Shown here in pieces: positions 43,069-52,113 of a DNA stretch of 64,000 bases (positions are counted from its first letter, which is position 1; every line of letters starts with the position of its first letter). Below the pieces are notes generated by a model, which saw nothing but the letters and a program-made list of their open reading frames with translations, made no database searches and had not been told where the DNA came from. Origin of the DNA: Luteolibacter ambystomatis (GTDB taxonomy: Bacteria > Verrucomicrobiota > Verrucomicrobiia > Verrucomicrobiales > Akkermansiaceae). Position numbers and translations under genes: made by a program. The DNA lies in contig NZ_CP073100.1 in NCBI RefSeq assembly GCF_018137965.1, positions 3,111,754 through 3,175,753 on the forward strand, written 5' to 3'.

Positions 43069-43292
43069 CCTCTGAAGGGCCGAAGGCCCGCTCCATATCA
43101 GCCCAGCCCGCAAGGGCTGGGCTGATGACCTGGAAATTTGGAGGGCTGAAAGCCCGATCCATATCGGAAAAGGATCAACGCATGGCCCACGAACGAACAA
43201 TGGATCGGACCTTCAGCCCTCGTTCTCCCTCCATCATTGACCCAGCCCTTGCGGGCTGGGCTGATATGGAGCGGGCCGTTGGCCCTTGAGAG
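43069..43292. repeat. Composite inverted repeat (REP/MITE-like), ~224 bp
   Basis: Left outer arm 43069-43127 and right outer arm 43234-43292 are reverse complements over 59 bases with about five mismatches. They contain the inner palindrome CCCAGCCCGCAAGGGCTGGG. Inside them 43141-43161 and 43201-43221 form a second inverted pair (GAGGGCTGAA ... TTCAGCCCTC) of 21 bases with two mismatches. The element fills most of the only gene-free stretch over 300 bases (43043-43393). No transposase lies beside it. Confidence 0.8.
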
Positions 43293-43346
43293 ACAATCCG
43301 CAACCCAATGCCGATATCGTCCTTCAATCCATCAGCGTTGATGGAC

Positions 43347-43390
43347 AACAAGCAGCCCCGGTTTCTCAAGGAACCCGGGGCTGCTTTGTT
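43347..43390. terminator. Bidirectional Rho-independent terminator
   Basis: AACAAGCAGCCCCGG (43347-43361) pairs with CCGGGGCTGCTTTGTT (43375-43390), one bulge. T-rich flanks occur on both strands. It lies between the plus-strand glycosidase-like gene and the minus-strand tpiA/lipoprotein unit and can end both transcripts. Confidence 0.75.
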
Positions 43391-43393
43391 CAA

Positions 43394-43564
43394 TCAAAAT
43401 CCCACCTGGGTATTGATCCCCATCTCCCCGTGGAGTTCGGGACCGCCGTGGCGGGGCTCGACCATCTGCTCGAGCGGGTCCGTTGATCCCCAGTCCTTGC
43501 CGGGGGTGGTGGAACACGAAGCCAGCATGGCCACGCCGAGCAGGAAGAAAAGCGACCGGATCAT
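43394..43564 (-). CDS. Small lipoprotein downstream of tpiA
   Basis: A 56-residue predicted lipoprotein. The signal MIRSLFFLLGVAMLASC has a clean lipobox (LASC, cysteine 17) followed by a short polar chain with no known fold. The ATG starts two bases after the tpiA stop and the gene ends just before the terminator at 43390, so it is the last gene of the pgk-tpiA unit. A frame this small is easily missed, but its position, lipobox and terminator support it. Confidence 0.7.
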   Translation of the reverse strand: MIRSLFFLLGVAMLASCSTTPGKDWGSTDPLEQMVEPRHGGPELHGEMGINTQVGF

Positions 43565-43566
43565 GG

Positions 43567-44340
43567 TCACTTCTCTACCGTGCCGTTGTGGATGATGTCG
43601 AGGAAGCTCTGGGGATCGAGGGAAGCACCGCCGATGAGCGCGCCATCGATGTCCGGGCAGGCCATCAGCTCGGCGGCATTGTTCGGTTTCACGCTGCCAC
43701 CGTACTGGATGCGCACTTTCGCGGCGGTCTCCGCGCCATAGAGGTCGGCGATCACCGACCGCACGAAAGCGTGCGCCTCCTGAGCCTGCTCGGAGGTGGC
43801 GGTCACGCCGGTGCCGATCGCCCACACGGGCTCGTAGGCCACGACGGTTTCGGTCATGTCCCGCTCTGACACGCCCTTGAGGCCTTCGGTGATCTGGGTA
43901 CGGAGCACGGACTCCAGCTTTCCGGCTTCGCGTTCGACGAGGGTTTCACCGATGCAGAAGATCGGGCGCAGGTTGGCTTCGCGGGCTTTCTTGAGCTTCG
44001 CGTTGATGACCTCGTCGGTCTCACCGTAGATCGAGCGGCGCTCGCTGTGGCCGAGGATCACGTAGTGGACCAGCAGCTCGCGGAGCATGACCACGCTGAC
44101 CTCGCCGGTGTAGGCGCCGGAGTCGAACTGCGAGCAGTTCTGTGCGGCGATGGCGATGCCGTGGTGGTTGTTGAGAGCCTCGGCCGCCTTCGGCAGCGCG
44201 ATGAAAGCCGGAGCGATCACCACATCGCAGGAGAAGGGCTGGTTCTGGATCTTGGAAAGGATGCTCTTCACAAAGTCCTCCGCCTCGGACGGACCTTTGT
44301 TCATCTTCCAGTTTGCGGCGAAAATCGGCTTGCGGCTCAT
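43567..44340 (-). CDS. tpiA: Triosephosphate isomerase
   Basis: 257 residues; interconverts dihydroxyacetone phosphate and glyceraldehyde 3-phosphate. Asn10 and Lys12 (FAANWKMNKG), catalytic His98 (ILGHSERR) and Glu170 (AYEPVWAIGTG), and the phosphate loop (IQYGGSVKPNN ... GALIGGASLD) are all intact. It follows pgk by 63 bases on the same strand, in a pgk-tpiA-lipoprotein unit. Confidence 0.97.
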   Translation of the reverse strand: MSRKPIFAANWKMNKGPSEAEDFVKSILSKIQNQPFSCDVVIAPAFIALPKAAEALNNHHGIAIAAQNCSQFDSGAYTGEVSVVMLRELLVHYVILGHSERRSIYGETDEVINAKLKKAREANLRPIFCIGETLVEREAGKLESVLRTQITEGLKGVSERDMTETVVAYEPVWAIGTGVTATSEQAQEAHAFVRSVIADLYGAETAAKVRIQYGGSVKPNNAAELMACPDIDGALIGGASLDPQSFLDIIHNGTVEK

Positions 44341-44403
44341 ACGGGGAAAGAGGGGATTTTTCAAGGGAGTGCGGGCCTTCGACGTGAAGGCCCGCGGAAA
44401 CAT

Positions 44404-45603
44404 TCAGGCATTCGTGAGAGCGGCCACACCGGGCAGTTCCTTGCCTTCAAGGAGTTCGAGGGAAGCGCCACCACCGGTGGAGATGAAGGTCATCTTGTCA
44501 TCCAGGCCGAACTTGTTCACGGCCGTGACGGAGTCGCCACCGCCCACGATCGTGACGCCATCGCTGGCGGCCATCGCTTCGGCAATGGCCTTGGTGCCCT
44601 TGGCGAAGGAATCCAGTTCGAACACACCCATCGGGCCGTTCCAGATCATGGTCTTGGCCTTGGCGATCTCGGCGGTGAACTCGTCGATGGCGACGTCACC
44701 GATGTCGATGCCTTCCCAACCGTCCGGGGTGAAGCCGCCCTTTTCGTACGGATCGGTCACCTTGGTTTCGGCACCTTCCTTGAACTCCTGGGTCACGCGG
44801 GTATCGGCCGGGAGCAGGAAGCCCACGCCCTTGTCCTTCGCCATTTTCAGGATGTCGAGGGCGAGCTCGAGCTTGTCGGCTTCGACGCGGCTGTTGCCGG
44901 TCTGGTACCCCTGGGCCTTGCGGAAGGTGTTGGCCATGGCACCGCCGATGATGAAGGCATCGGCCTTTTCCATCAGCGCGGTGATGACCTGGATCTTATC
45001 GGACACCTTCGCGCCGCCCATGATCACGAGGAACGGACGCTCCGGGTTCTGGAGCTTGCCATCAAGGTATTCCAGCTCGCGTTCCATGAGGAAGCCCATG
45101 GCGCTCTTGGAAACGTAGTGAGTCACCCCCTCGGTGGAGCCGTGGGCGCGGTGGGCGGTGCCGAAGGCATCATTCACGAAAATCTCGGCGCTGCCGGCCA
45201 GTTCCTTGGCGAAGGCGGCGTCATTGGCTTCCTCGGCGGCGTGGAAACGGGTGTTTTCCAGCAGCAGCACCTGGCCCGGCTGGAGCTCGGCGCGCAGGGC
45301 GGCGGATTCGGCACCGATGCAATCCGGAGCCAGCTTCACGTCCTGGCCGAGGATCTCGGCGAGACGGGCGGCGGCGGGAGCGAGGGAGAACTTGGCTTCC
45401 GGGCCACCCTTCGGACGACCGAGGTGGGAACAGAGCACAAGCTTGGCACCACCCGCGAGCAGATGCTTGATCGAGGGCACGGCGGCCTGGATGCGGGTGT
45501 CATCGGTGATGACGCCTGCATCATTGAGCGGAACGTTGAAGTCCACACGCATGAGGACTTCCTTGCCCTGGACGTCGAGATCGCGGATCGAGAGTTTGGC
45601 CAT
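44404..45603 (-). CDS. pgk: Phosphoglycerate kinase
   Basis: 399-residue glycolytic kinase (1,3-bisphosphoglycerate + ADP to 3-phosphoglycerate + ATP). Diagnostic parts are LMRVDFNVPLND, KLVLCSHLGRPKGGPEAKFS, LLENTRFHAAEEAND, VIMGGAKVSDKIQVITALME, MIWNGPMGVFELDSFAKGT and VGGGDSVTAVNKFG. The start at 45603 gives the canonical MAKLSIRDLDV. gapA is on the same strand 4.4 kb upstream, but two unrelated genes and a terminator separate them. Confidence 0.97.
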   Translation of the reverse strand: MAKLSIRDLDVQGKEVLMRVDFNVPLNDAGVITDDTRIQAAVPSIKHLLAGGAKLVLCSHLGRPKGGPEAKFSLAPAAARLAEILGQDVKLAPDCIGAESAALRAELQPGQVLLLENTRFHAAEEANDAAFAKELAGSAEIFVNDAFGTAHRAHGSTEGVTHYVSKSAMGFLMERELEYLDGKLQNPERPFLVIMGGAKVSDKIQVITALMEKADAFIIGGAMANTFRKAQGYQTGNSRVEADKLELALDILKMAKDKGVGFLLPADTRVTQEFKEGAETKVTDPYEKGGFTPDGWEGIDIGDVAIDEFTAEIAKAKTMIWNGPMGVFELDSFAKGTKAIAEAMAASDGVTIVGGGDSVTAVNKFGLDDKMTFISTGGGASLELLEGKELPGVAALTNA

Positions 45604-45648
45604 GAGGCGGGAATCCCGCCCGAGCGCCCCCGGCAAGTCAAGTGCAAG

Positions 45649-47760
45649 TCAAGACGCGCGCGGAACCACCATCCCGCCATTTCCGGCCTCCACGGCGACC
45701 AGGCACACATCGTCATCGTATTGCGCCCGTTTCTGGAAGGCCGTCACCTCGCAGACGATTTTGGCCGGCATGGCGGCCATCGGGCCATCCAGCGCCTCGT
45801 CGAAATACTTTGCCAACCGCTCGACCCCGAAGGCCTCTCCAGACGGATTTTCCGCCTCCACCGCCCCATCCGTATAGAGCAGGAAGACATCACCGGTGCG
45901 CAATTGGGAATCGGTGGTGCGGTAATTGACCCTCGGCACCAGCCCCAGAGCGGGCTGGCGCGGCGGATCCGTCCACAGCGGTTCGGGCTCCTTGCCACTG
46001 CCGCGGCGGACCCGCAGGGGGGCGGGATGCCCTGCCACGGCCCAGGAAGCCTTCCCGTTGCGGGTGTCCAACACGAGGAAAAAGGCCGTCACGAAAAGAG
46101 TCTGGCCGCTGCGGGCGATCACGTCGTGGAGGTGCTGGTTCAGTTCGCTGAGGAATGCTCCGGGGTTCCGCGCCTGCTCGGTGCTGTTCCGCACCAGAGC
46201 CCGCAGGATCGCTGTCACCAGCGCGGAACGCGCGCCATGCCCCATCACATCCGCAATCAGCACTCCCGCGCAATCCTCACCCAGCTCGATCAGATCGAAG
46301 AAATCGCCACCCACCGTCGAGGCCGGCTGATAGAAATGCGCGAACTTCAGCCGCATGGCGGTATCCACCTCGGCCGGTGGCACATCCGGATATTCGGAGG
46401 GTAGCAGGGCGTTCTGAAACTGCCGGGCCATCTCCAGATCCTCCTGAATCAGAGAGGTTTTCGCGGATACCTCGGCCTCCAGTTCGCGATGGTAGCGGAG
46501 CACCCGGGAAGTCATCACCGCCAGATCTCCGGCCAGTGCCTCCACCTCGTCTCCGGTGTGGATCTGCTGGATACGCTGCAGATCCAGCTCCGCCTCCGCG
46601 CGTTTTGCTTTCGCCACCTCCTCATCCCCACCCTCGTCACGCTTCAGGCGGGCGGTGGCGGAAATCGAGCGCGCCGCCCGTCCGAGGGCCTCCAGCGGCC
46701 GCAACACCTTGCGATTGATGAACGCGAATCCCGCCAGCGCGCAGAGCCCGACGAGCAATGCAGAACCCACCCCGACCCATGCCAGATTCCGCCTCAGCGG
46801 AGCCACCACTTCATCCCTGCGTGACGAAAAAATCACATACCCTCGCGGCTTCGAATCCCCTTCTCCGAGAGCCATGAATCCACAAAGGCGGGATTCCCCC
46901 TCCTCGTCCCGGCGCACCGTGCCACTGCGCCCCCCTCTCTGAAGACTCCTCAACTGGGATTCATCGAGCCGATCCCGGAGCGAGACATAGCCGCTTCTGG
47001 AACTGGCGAGAATCCTCCCGTCCGGCAGGACGATTTCCCAGCGCTCCCCCTTTTCCTCGCCATCGAATCCCAACGAGCGGAACAACGAGGTGATGTCCAC
47101 GGAGAGCTTGGCCACCCCGGCAAATGCCGATCCATCGTACAACGGGATCACCACGTCCTGCGAAAAAACCCGCGAGCTTTCGTCATACTCCAGCGCATCG
47201 GTCCATACCTGCCCTTTGGCCATGGCCCGGCCTTTCTGCCACCAGGCCTCATCCGCCTGATCGTAGTCACTGGTCTTCTCGTTGGTGGAAACCAGGCGGC
47301 CTTCCTTGTCCGTGACGATGGTCTCCGCCACCTCCGGATGGTGCGCCAGGAATTCACGGAGGTTGTCCGCCCCGCGGTTCCGGATGGTCGCCTGGATATG
47401 AGGCTCGTTCACGTCCCACGACGCCCACGAGGCATCGATGCGCCGGGTCTCCTCCTGAACCTCCCGGATGTCCCGCTTTGACAGTTCCCGGTTTTTCTCC
47501 GTGAGAAATTCGAGCATGGAAGGGTCCGCGTTCTGCCATGTGTCGAACAGTTTCCCCTCCTCGTTGGAGGCCTGCTGGATCGCCTGCACCAGCGTCAGCG
47601 CCTCCATCTGGTGCATCTTCCCGCGCTCCCGGATCATGCCCCGGTAGCCGATGGTCTCCAGCACCACGAGCCCCACCACCAACGGCACCACCGCGGCGAT
47701 CAGAAGCGCCGCGACAAATTTGCCACGCAGTCCAGGCAGATGGAACCTCATCGTTCCCAT
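45649..47760 (-). CDS. Membrane SpoIIE-type serine phosphatase with a sensor domain
   Basis: 703 residues. Membrane helix at about 14-35, a large extracytoplasmic dCache-like domain (TIVTDKEGRLVSTNEKTSDY, QADEAWWQKGRAMAKGQVWT, FSQDVVIPLYDGSAFAGVAK), a second helix near 330-350, a HAMP-like linker, and a C-terminal PP2C/SpoIIE domain. The catalytic aspartates are in STVGGDFFDLIEL, IADVMGHG, LYTDGAVEA and YDDDVCL. Such proteins usually dephosphorylate an anti-sigma-factor antagonist in response to a signal. No antagonist or anti-sigma gene is adjacent, so its target is elsewhere. Confidence 0.9.
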   Translation of the reverse strand: MGTMRFHLPGLRGKFVAALLIAAVVPLVVGLVVLETIGYRGMIRERGKMHQMEALTLVQAIQQASNEEGKLFDTWQNADPSMLEFLTEKNRELSKRDIREVQEETRRIDASWASWDVNEPHIQATIRNRGADNLREFLAHHPEVAETIVTDKEGRLVSTNEKTSDYDQADEAWWQKGRAMAKGQVWTDALEYDESSRVFSQDVVIPLYDGSAFAGVAKLSVDITSLFRSLGFDGEEKGERWEIVLPDGRILASSRSGYVSLRDRLDESQLRSLQRGGRSGTVRRDEEGESRLCGFMALGEGDSKPRGYVIFSSRRDEVVAPLRRNLAWVGVGSALLVGLCALAGFAFINRKVLRPLEALGRAARSISATARLKRDEGGDEEVAKAKRAEAELDLQRIQQIHTGDEVEALAGDLAVMTSRVLRYHRELEAEVSAKTSLIQEDLEMARQFQNALLPSEYPDVPPAEVDTAMRLKFAHFYQPASTVGGDFFDLIELGEDCAGVLIADVMGHGARSALVTAILRALVRNSTEQARNPGAFLSELNQHLHDVIARSGQTLFVTAFFLVLDTRNGKASWAVAGHPAPLRVRRGSGKEPEPLWTDPPRQPALGLVPRVNYRTTDSQLRTGDVFLLYTDGAVEAENPSGEAFGVERLAKYFDEALDGPMAAMPAKIVCEVTAFQKRAQYDDDVCLVAVEAGNGGMVVPRAS

Positions 47761-47798
47761 CTAACACCTTTCGGACCCGTTCCGCCAGAACCTTTTGC

Positions 47799-49913
47799 CT
47801 ATCCGTCCCGCCTCAGCGTAACCGTATCGGTCAGCCCCCAGGCCGCCAGCAACGCCCTGACCGATGCATCGACCACCACGACATTCGCGGTCCCCTCGTA
47901 GCCAGCGGTCGTGTTGACGGGCTGCATCTCCTCAAAACCCGGCGCGTACTTGTCCGAGCGGTGGATCAGAAGATTGCACCGGCGCAACCGGGCTTGGTCG
48001 TCCGGATTGGCGGCGGGAAGGACGGGAATCACCAGCGAGCGGAGCTTGGGAAATTCCGAGGTCGCGACGAATGCCTCGCACGCGCCCATCTGGGCATCGG
48101 TAAGCTCCATTCCGGAATCGATCGCACGCATCGCCAGCATGCGCGCGTGATAGGAGAGCGCGGCCAGCTTGTCCGAGCGTTTGAGCAACCGCATCGCGCC
48201 ACGCGCGAATTGGCGGGCTCCATCCGGGGTGAAGTGGATGCCATCCTCCCGGGGAATGTCCGCGGTATCCACCAGGAAATAGCGGGAATCATTGACCAAT
48301 CCATCCAACTGGCTCTTCCGCTGGCGATGCTCGCATTCCACCTGGATGGGCAGGCGGTTCAGGTTCACGTACGCCACCCGTTCATAGATGCAGACCAGAT
48401 TCGGAAATCCCGTGCCGGCACGCACTGCATTATTCCAAGCGACCGAGCGGGCTCCGTAGCTCTCGGCCAGGGCGTAGGGGTCGGTGAAGTGGGCGTTGTA
48501 GTCCACCGGACCACCGGGCACCCCGTTGGGCTTCCATTGGTTGGTGGCATCATCCGTGTCGTTCTCCCCCTGAACGAACAACATGGCGACCTTCGATTTC
48601 GGGTTCCGCCGCACGAGGTCATACTGCGCCTGCATGGCGGCGAGGGTCCTGTCTCCGCCGTGCAAGGGATCCCTCAGATAAGCCAGGGACCCGGCCGGGG
48701 CCGCGGTGAGATCGACGTGCGGCGTCACTTCGTAACCGCTGCCGTCCGCCTTGTCCCGCATCCACGCCATCAGCGAGGTGGCGGAGAAGTGCGGGCTGAA
48801 TGCCAGCGCGGGGTTGGCGAAATTCGCTGCCAGGGCCTCCCTCAACGCGGACACGGAATAGGCATAGTTGCTCTGTCCGCCTCCCATGAAGAGCGCCGTC
48901 TCCGGATATTCCCCGTTCTTCTTGCGCTCCAGCCAGCGCTCGAACTTTCCCAGATCGGCATCACCGAGCATGGTGGGGAAAAATGCCGCATAGCGCACGG
49001 TGATCGGAGATGTATGGGAAACCGGATCATAGCTGCACCCGAGATTGAAAGTTCCCGCCTGCCCGGTGGTCTTCGAGGAAACCGCGCGGGTCGTCTCGCT
49101 GCCATCAATCTTCGTCTTCACCAGATTGTCTCCCGATCGCAGGACCACCACCCGCCAGTTGTCGTTCGGGAAAAGTGGAAAATCCGTCGTCAGCCCTTGG
49201 TCACCATCCCAAACCGTCCGCGTCGCAATGTCACCTTGGAACCACTGCGCCTCCAGGGCCCGGCCTGCCTCAAACGAGCCGCCGAAAAGCTGGCTGTAGT
49301 TGGTGATCCCCGGCCGCACCTTCACCAGCAGCACCAGAGTCCAGTTGGATCCCACGCCTCCCGCCCACATCGGAAACTGAAGGTTGTCCCCCGCCCCGTC
49401 GAATACCACCGAGCCGCCCTGATAGACCGGGCGGCTGCCTTGGACGGTTTGCACGTTCGAAGTGATCCCGCTGCCCTTCCATTGGGAAACCACGGAACCG
49501 TCCGCCGCAGCTTGGAAATCGATGGTGGCATCAAGCTGCCATTTCGGAGCCAGCACCGAGGGATTGAAATCCTCTCCGATCACGGACACCCGGTAGTAGG
49601 CCTTCGGAGCCTGCTGGGGATCGGCGATCGATTTCCCCAGTCCATCGCCCACCACAATATCGGATAGAGCCGTCCACGAGCCGGGAGCCAGTGTCTGTGA
49701 TCGTTCGACCCGGTAGAGCTGGTTCCGGTACGCCTGCCACGAAACCGTGGGGCGTCCATCCGCACCCATCCCGCAGCTCACGGGAGGGAGTTCCGGCAGC
49801 GTGACGCCTCCGGCAGCGGAGACTCCACACAAGGCGATGGCGATGAAACGACGCACGGGTTCGATAAGGGTGCCGCACCCAAGCACGGGTGCGGCCGGAC
49901 GCAAGCCATTCAT
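47799..49913 (-). CDS. Secreted SGNH esterase (sialate O-acetylesterase-like) with a LamG-like domain
   Basis: Up to 704 residues. The N-terminal part is a beta-rich region and a LamG-like sandwich (QWKGSGITSN ... VVFDGAGDNLQFPMWAGGVG). The C-terminal half is an SGNH hydrolase of the sialate O-acetylesterase type: block I serine in GGGQSNYAYS, FVQGENDTDD, and the Asp/His pair in REDGIHFTPDG. It probably removes acetyl groups from glycans outside the cell. The ATG at 49913 abuts the gapA terminator and has no ribosome site; GTG at 49856 (VRRFIAIALCGVSAAGG) gives a cleaner signal peptide and may be the real start. Confidence 0.85.
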   Translation of the reverse strand: MNGLRPAAPVLGCGTLIEPVRRFIAIALCGVSAAGGVTLPELPPVSCGMGADGRPTVSWQAYRNQLYRVERSQTLAPGSWTALSDIVVGDGLGKSIADPQQAPKAYYRVSVIGEDFNPSVLAPKWQLDATIDFQAAADGSVVSQWKGSGITSNVQTVQGSRPVYQGGSVVFDGAGDNLQFPMWAGGVGSNWTLVLLVKVRPGITNYSQLFGGSFEAGRALEAQWFQGDIATRTVWDGDQGLTTDFPLFPNDNWRVVVLRSGDNLVKTKIDGSETTRAVSSKTTGQAGTFNLGCSYDPVSHTSPITVRYAAFFPTMLGDADLGKFERWLERKKNGEYPETALFMGGGQSNYAYSVSALREALAANFANPALAFSPHFSATSLMAWMRDKADGSGYEVTPHVDLTAAPAGSLAYLRDPLHGGDRTLAAMQAQYDLVRRNPKSKVAMLFVQGENDTDDATNQWKPNGVPGGPVDYNAHFTDPYALAESYGARSVAWNNAVRAGTGFPNLVCIYERVAYVNLNRLPIQVECEHRQRKSQLDGLVNDSRYFLVDTADIPREDGIHFTPDGARQFARGAMRLLKRSDKLAALSYHARMLAMRAIDSGMELTDAQMGACEAFVATSEFPKLRSLVIPVLPAANPDDQARLRRCNLLIHRSDKYAPGFEEMQPVNTTAGYEGTANVVVVDASVRALLAAWGLTDTVTLRRDG

Positions 49914-49914
49914 G

Positions 49915-49950
49915 AAAAACGGCGGCCCGGAAACCCGGACCGCCGTTTTT
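49915..49950 (-). terminator. Rho-independent terminator of gapA
   Basis: On the minus strand AAAAACGGCGGTCCGG and CCGGGCCGCCGTTTTT form a 16-bp stem with one mismatch and a four-base loop, ending in TTTTT. It starts 24 bases after the gapA stop and touches the first ATG of the esterase gene. Confidence 0.9.
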
Positions 49951-49974
49951 GAAAAATCAGGTGTCGGCCGTGGA

Positions 49975-51093
<1,119 letters not shown>

Positions 51094-51133
51094 TTATGCA
51101 AGCAGCCCGCATGCCGTCAAGCAGGGGTCGAAG

Positions 51134-51170
51134 GGCGATTTTCCACCGGCTGGAGTGTCCGGAAATCGCC
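51134..51170. repeat. Inverted repeat between gapA and the class D beta-lactamase gene
   Basis: GGCGATTTTCC (51134-51144) pairs with GGAAATCGCC (51161-51170), one bulge. It lies in the divergent intergenic region and could be an operator or a dispersed short repeat; the window holds no second copy that I saw. Confidence 0.35.
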
Positions 51171-51215
51171 GGTTGCCGGTTGTTTCCGGCGTTTTCACCC
51201 GTATGATGACCCACC

Positions 51216-52010
51216 ATGTGGCGTGTTTTCGCTTTTTCCTGTGTTTTGTTGTTTCCGCTCGCCCTTTTTTCAGAGGCAGAGACCGTCATCCATGAAGTCG
51301 CGCCGCTGGGAGAGCCGTTCCGAAAGGAAAACCTCACCGGCACCTTCGTTTTCGGAGACCCGGCGACCGGTTCCGTGAAAGTCTGGAACGCCGCCCGCGC
51401 ACGCAAGCGGGAGATCCCAGCCTCCACCTTCAAGATCGCGAACACGGTCATCGGCCTCGAAACCGGCGCGGTCAAAAACGTGGATGAAGTGCTGCCCTAC
51501 GGCGGCAAGCCGCAGTGGATGAAGGAATGGGAGCATGACATGCCGCTGCGCGAGGCGATGGCCCTTTCCGCAGTACCGATCTATCAGGAACTCGCCCGCC
51601 GCACCGGCCTCGAACGGATGCAGGCCACCGTCACAAAACTCCACTACGGCAACGACCAGGTCGGCAAAGTCGTGGACCGCTTCTGGTTGGATGGACCTCT
51701 GGAAATCTCCCCGCTGGAGCAGGTCGGTTTCCTCGGCCGCCTGCTTGCCAGCAAGCTGCCGGTTTCCCAAGCCGCGATGACGGGCGCAAAAGACATCGTG
51801 CCGAAAACCGCCCTCGGCACCGCCACGGTCCACTACAAGACAGGCTGGTCCACCAATAGCAAACCGCAGCAGATCGGCTGGCTGGTGGGATGGCTCGAAA
51901 CCTCGGATGGGAAAACGACACCATTCGCCCTGAACATCGACATGCCCACCCAGGATCTGGCGGCCAAGCGCCTGCCTCTGGCGCTCTCTTGTCTGGAGAT
52001 CGTCAAATAA
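51216..52010 (+). CDS. Class D (OXA-like) beta-lactamase homologue
   Basis: 264 residues with a signal peptide (MWRVFAFSCVLLFPLALFSE). All class D motifs are in order: S70-T-F-K73 (PASTFKIANTVIGLETG), S118-A-V120, Y144-G-N146, the FWLDGPLEISPLEQVGFL block (OXA Trp154 region), K208-T-G210 in HYKTGWST, and GWLVGWLE. It should be a periplasmic serine enzyme able to hydrolyse penicillins. BlaR-type sensors share the fold but have membrane and protease domains, which are absent here. No regulator or mobile element adjoins it, so it looks like an intrinsic chromosomal gene. Confidence 0.9.
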   Translation: MWRVFAFSCVLLFPLALFSEAETVIHEVAPLGEPFRKENLTGTFVFGDPATGSVKVWNAARARKREIPASTFKIANTVIGLETGAVKNVDEVLPYGGKPQWMKEWEHDMPLREAMALSAVPIYQELARRTGLERMQATVTKLHYGNDQVGKVVDRFWLDGPLEISPLEQVGFLGRLLASKLPVSQAAMTGAKDIVPKTALGTATVHYKTGWSTNSKPQQIGWLVGWLETSDGKTTPFALNIDMPTQDLAAKRLPLALSCLEIVK

Positions 52011-52113
52011 CAACATCGCCGCGTTTCCGTAGGATTGCCCACGGGGTCGGCTCGGACTATGCTTCAAGGGCGGACGGTTCATCCCCCACCCGGAACCGCC
52101 CCTGTCCCCTTGC

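Noticed and set aside
44047..46404. 785-codon plus-strand frame opposite tpiA, pgk and the SpoIIE gene
   Set aside because: All three minus-strand genes have intact catalytic motifs. The antisense product is a His/Gly/Leu-rich shadow.
52067..52101. Hairpin upstream of the first glycosyltransferase as a terminator or riboswitch
   Set aside because: The GGTTC/GAACC stem with flanking GC pairs has bulges and no T-run, and no known riboswitch core was seen.
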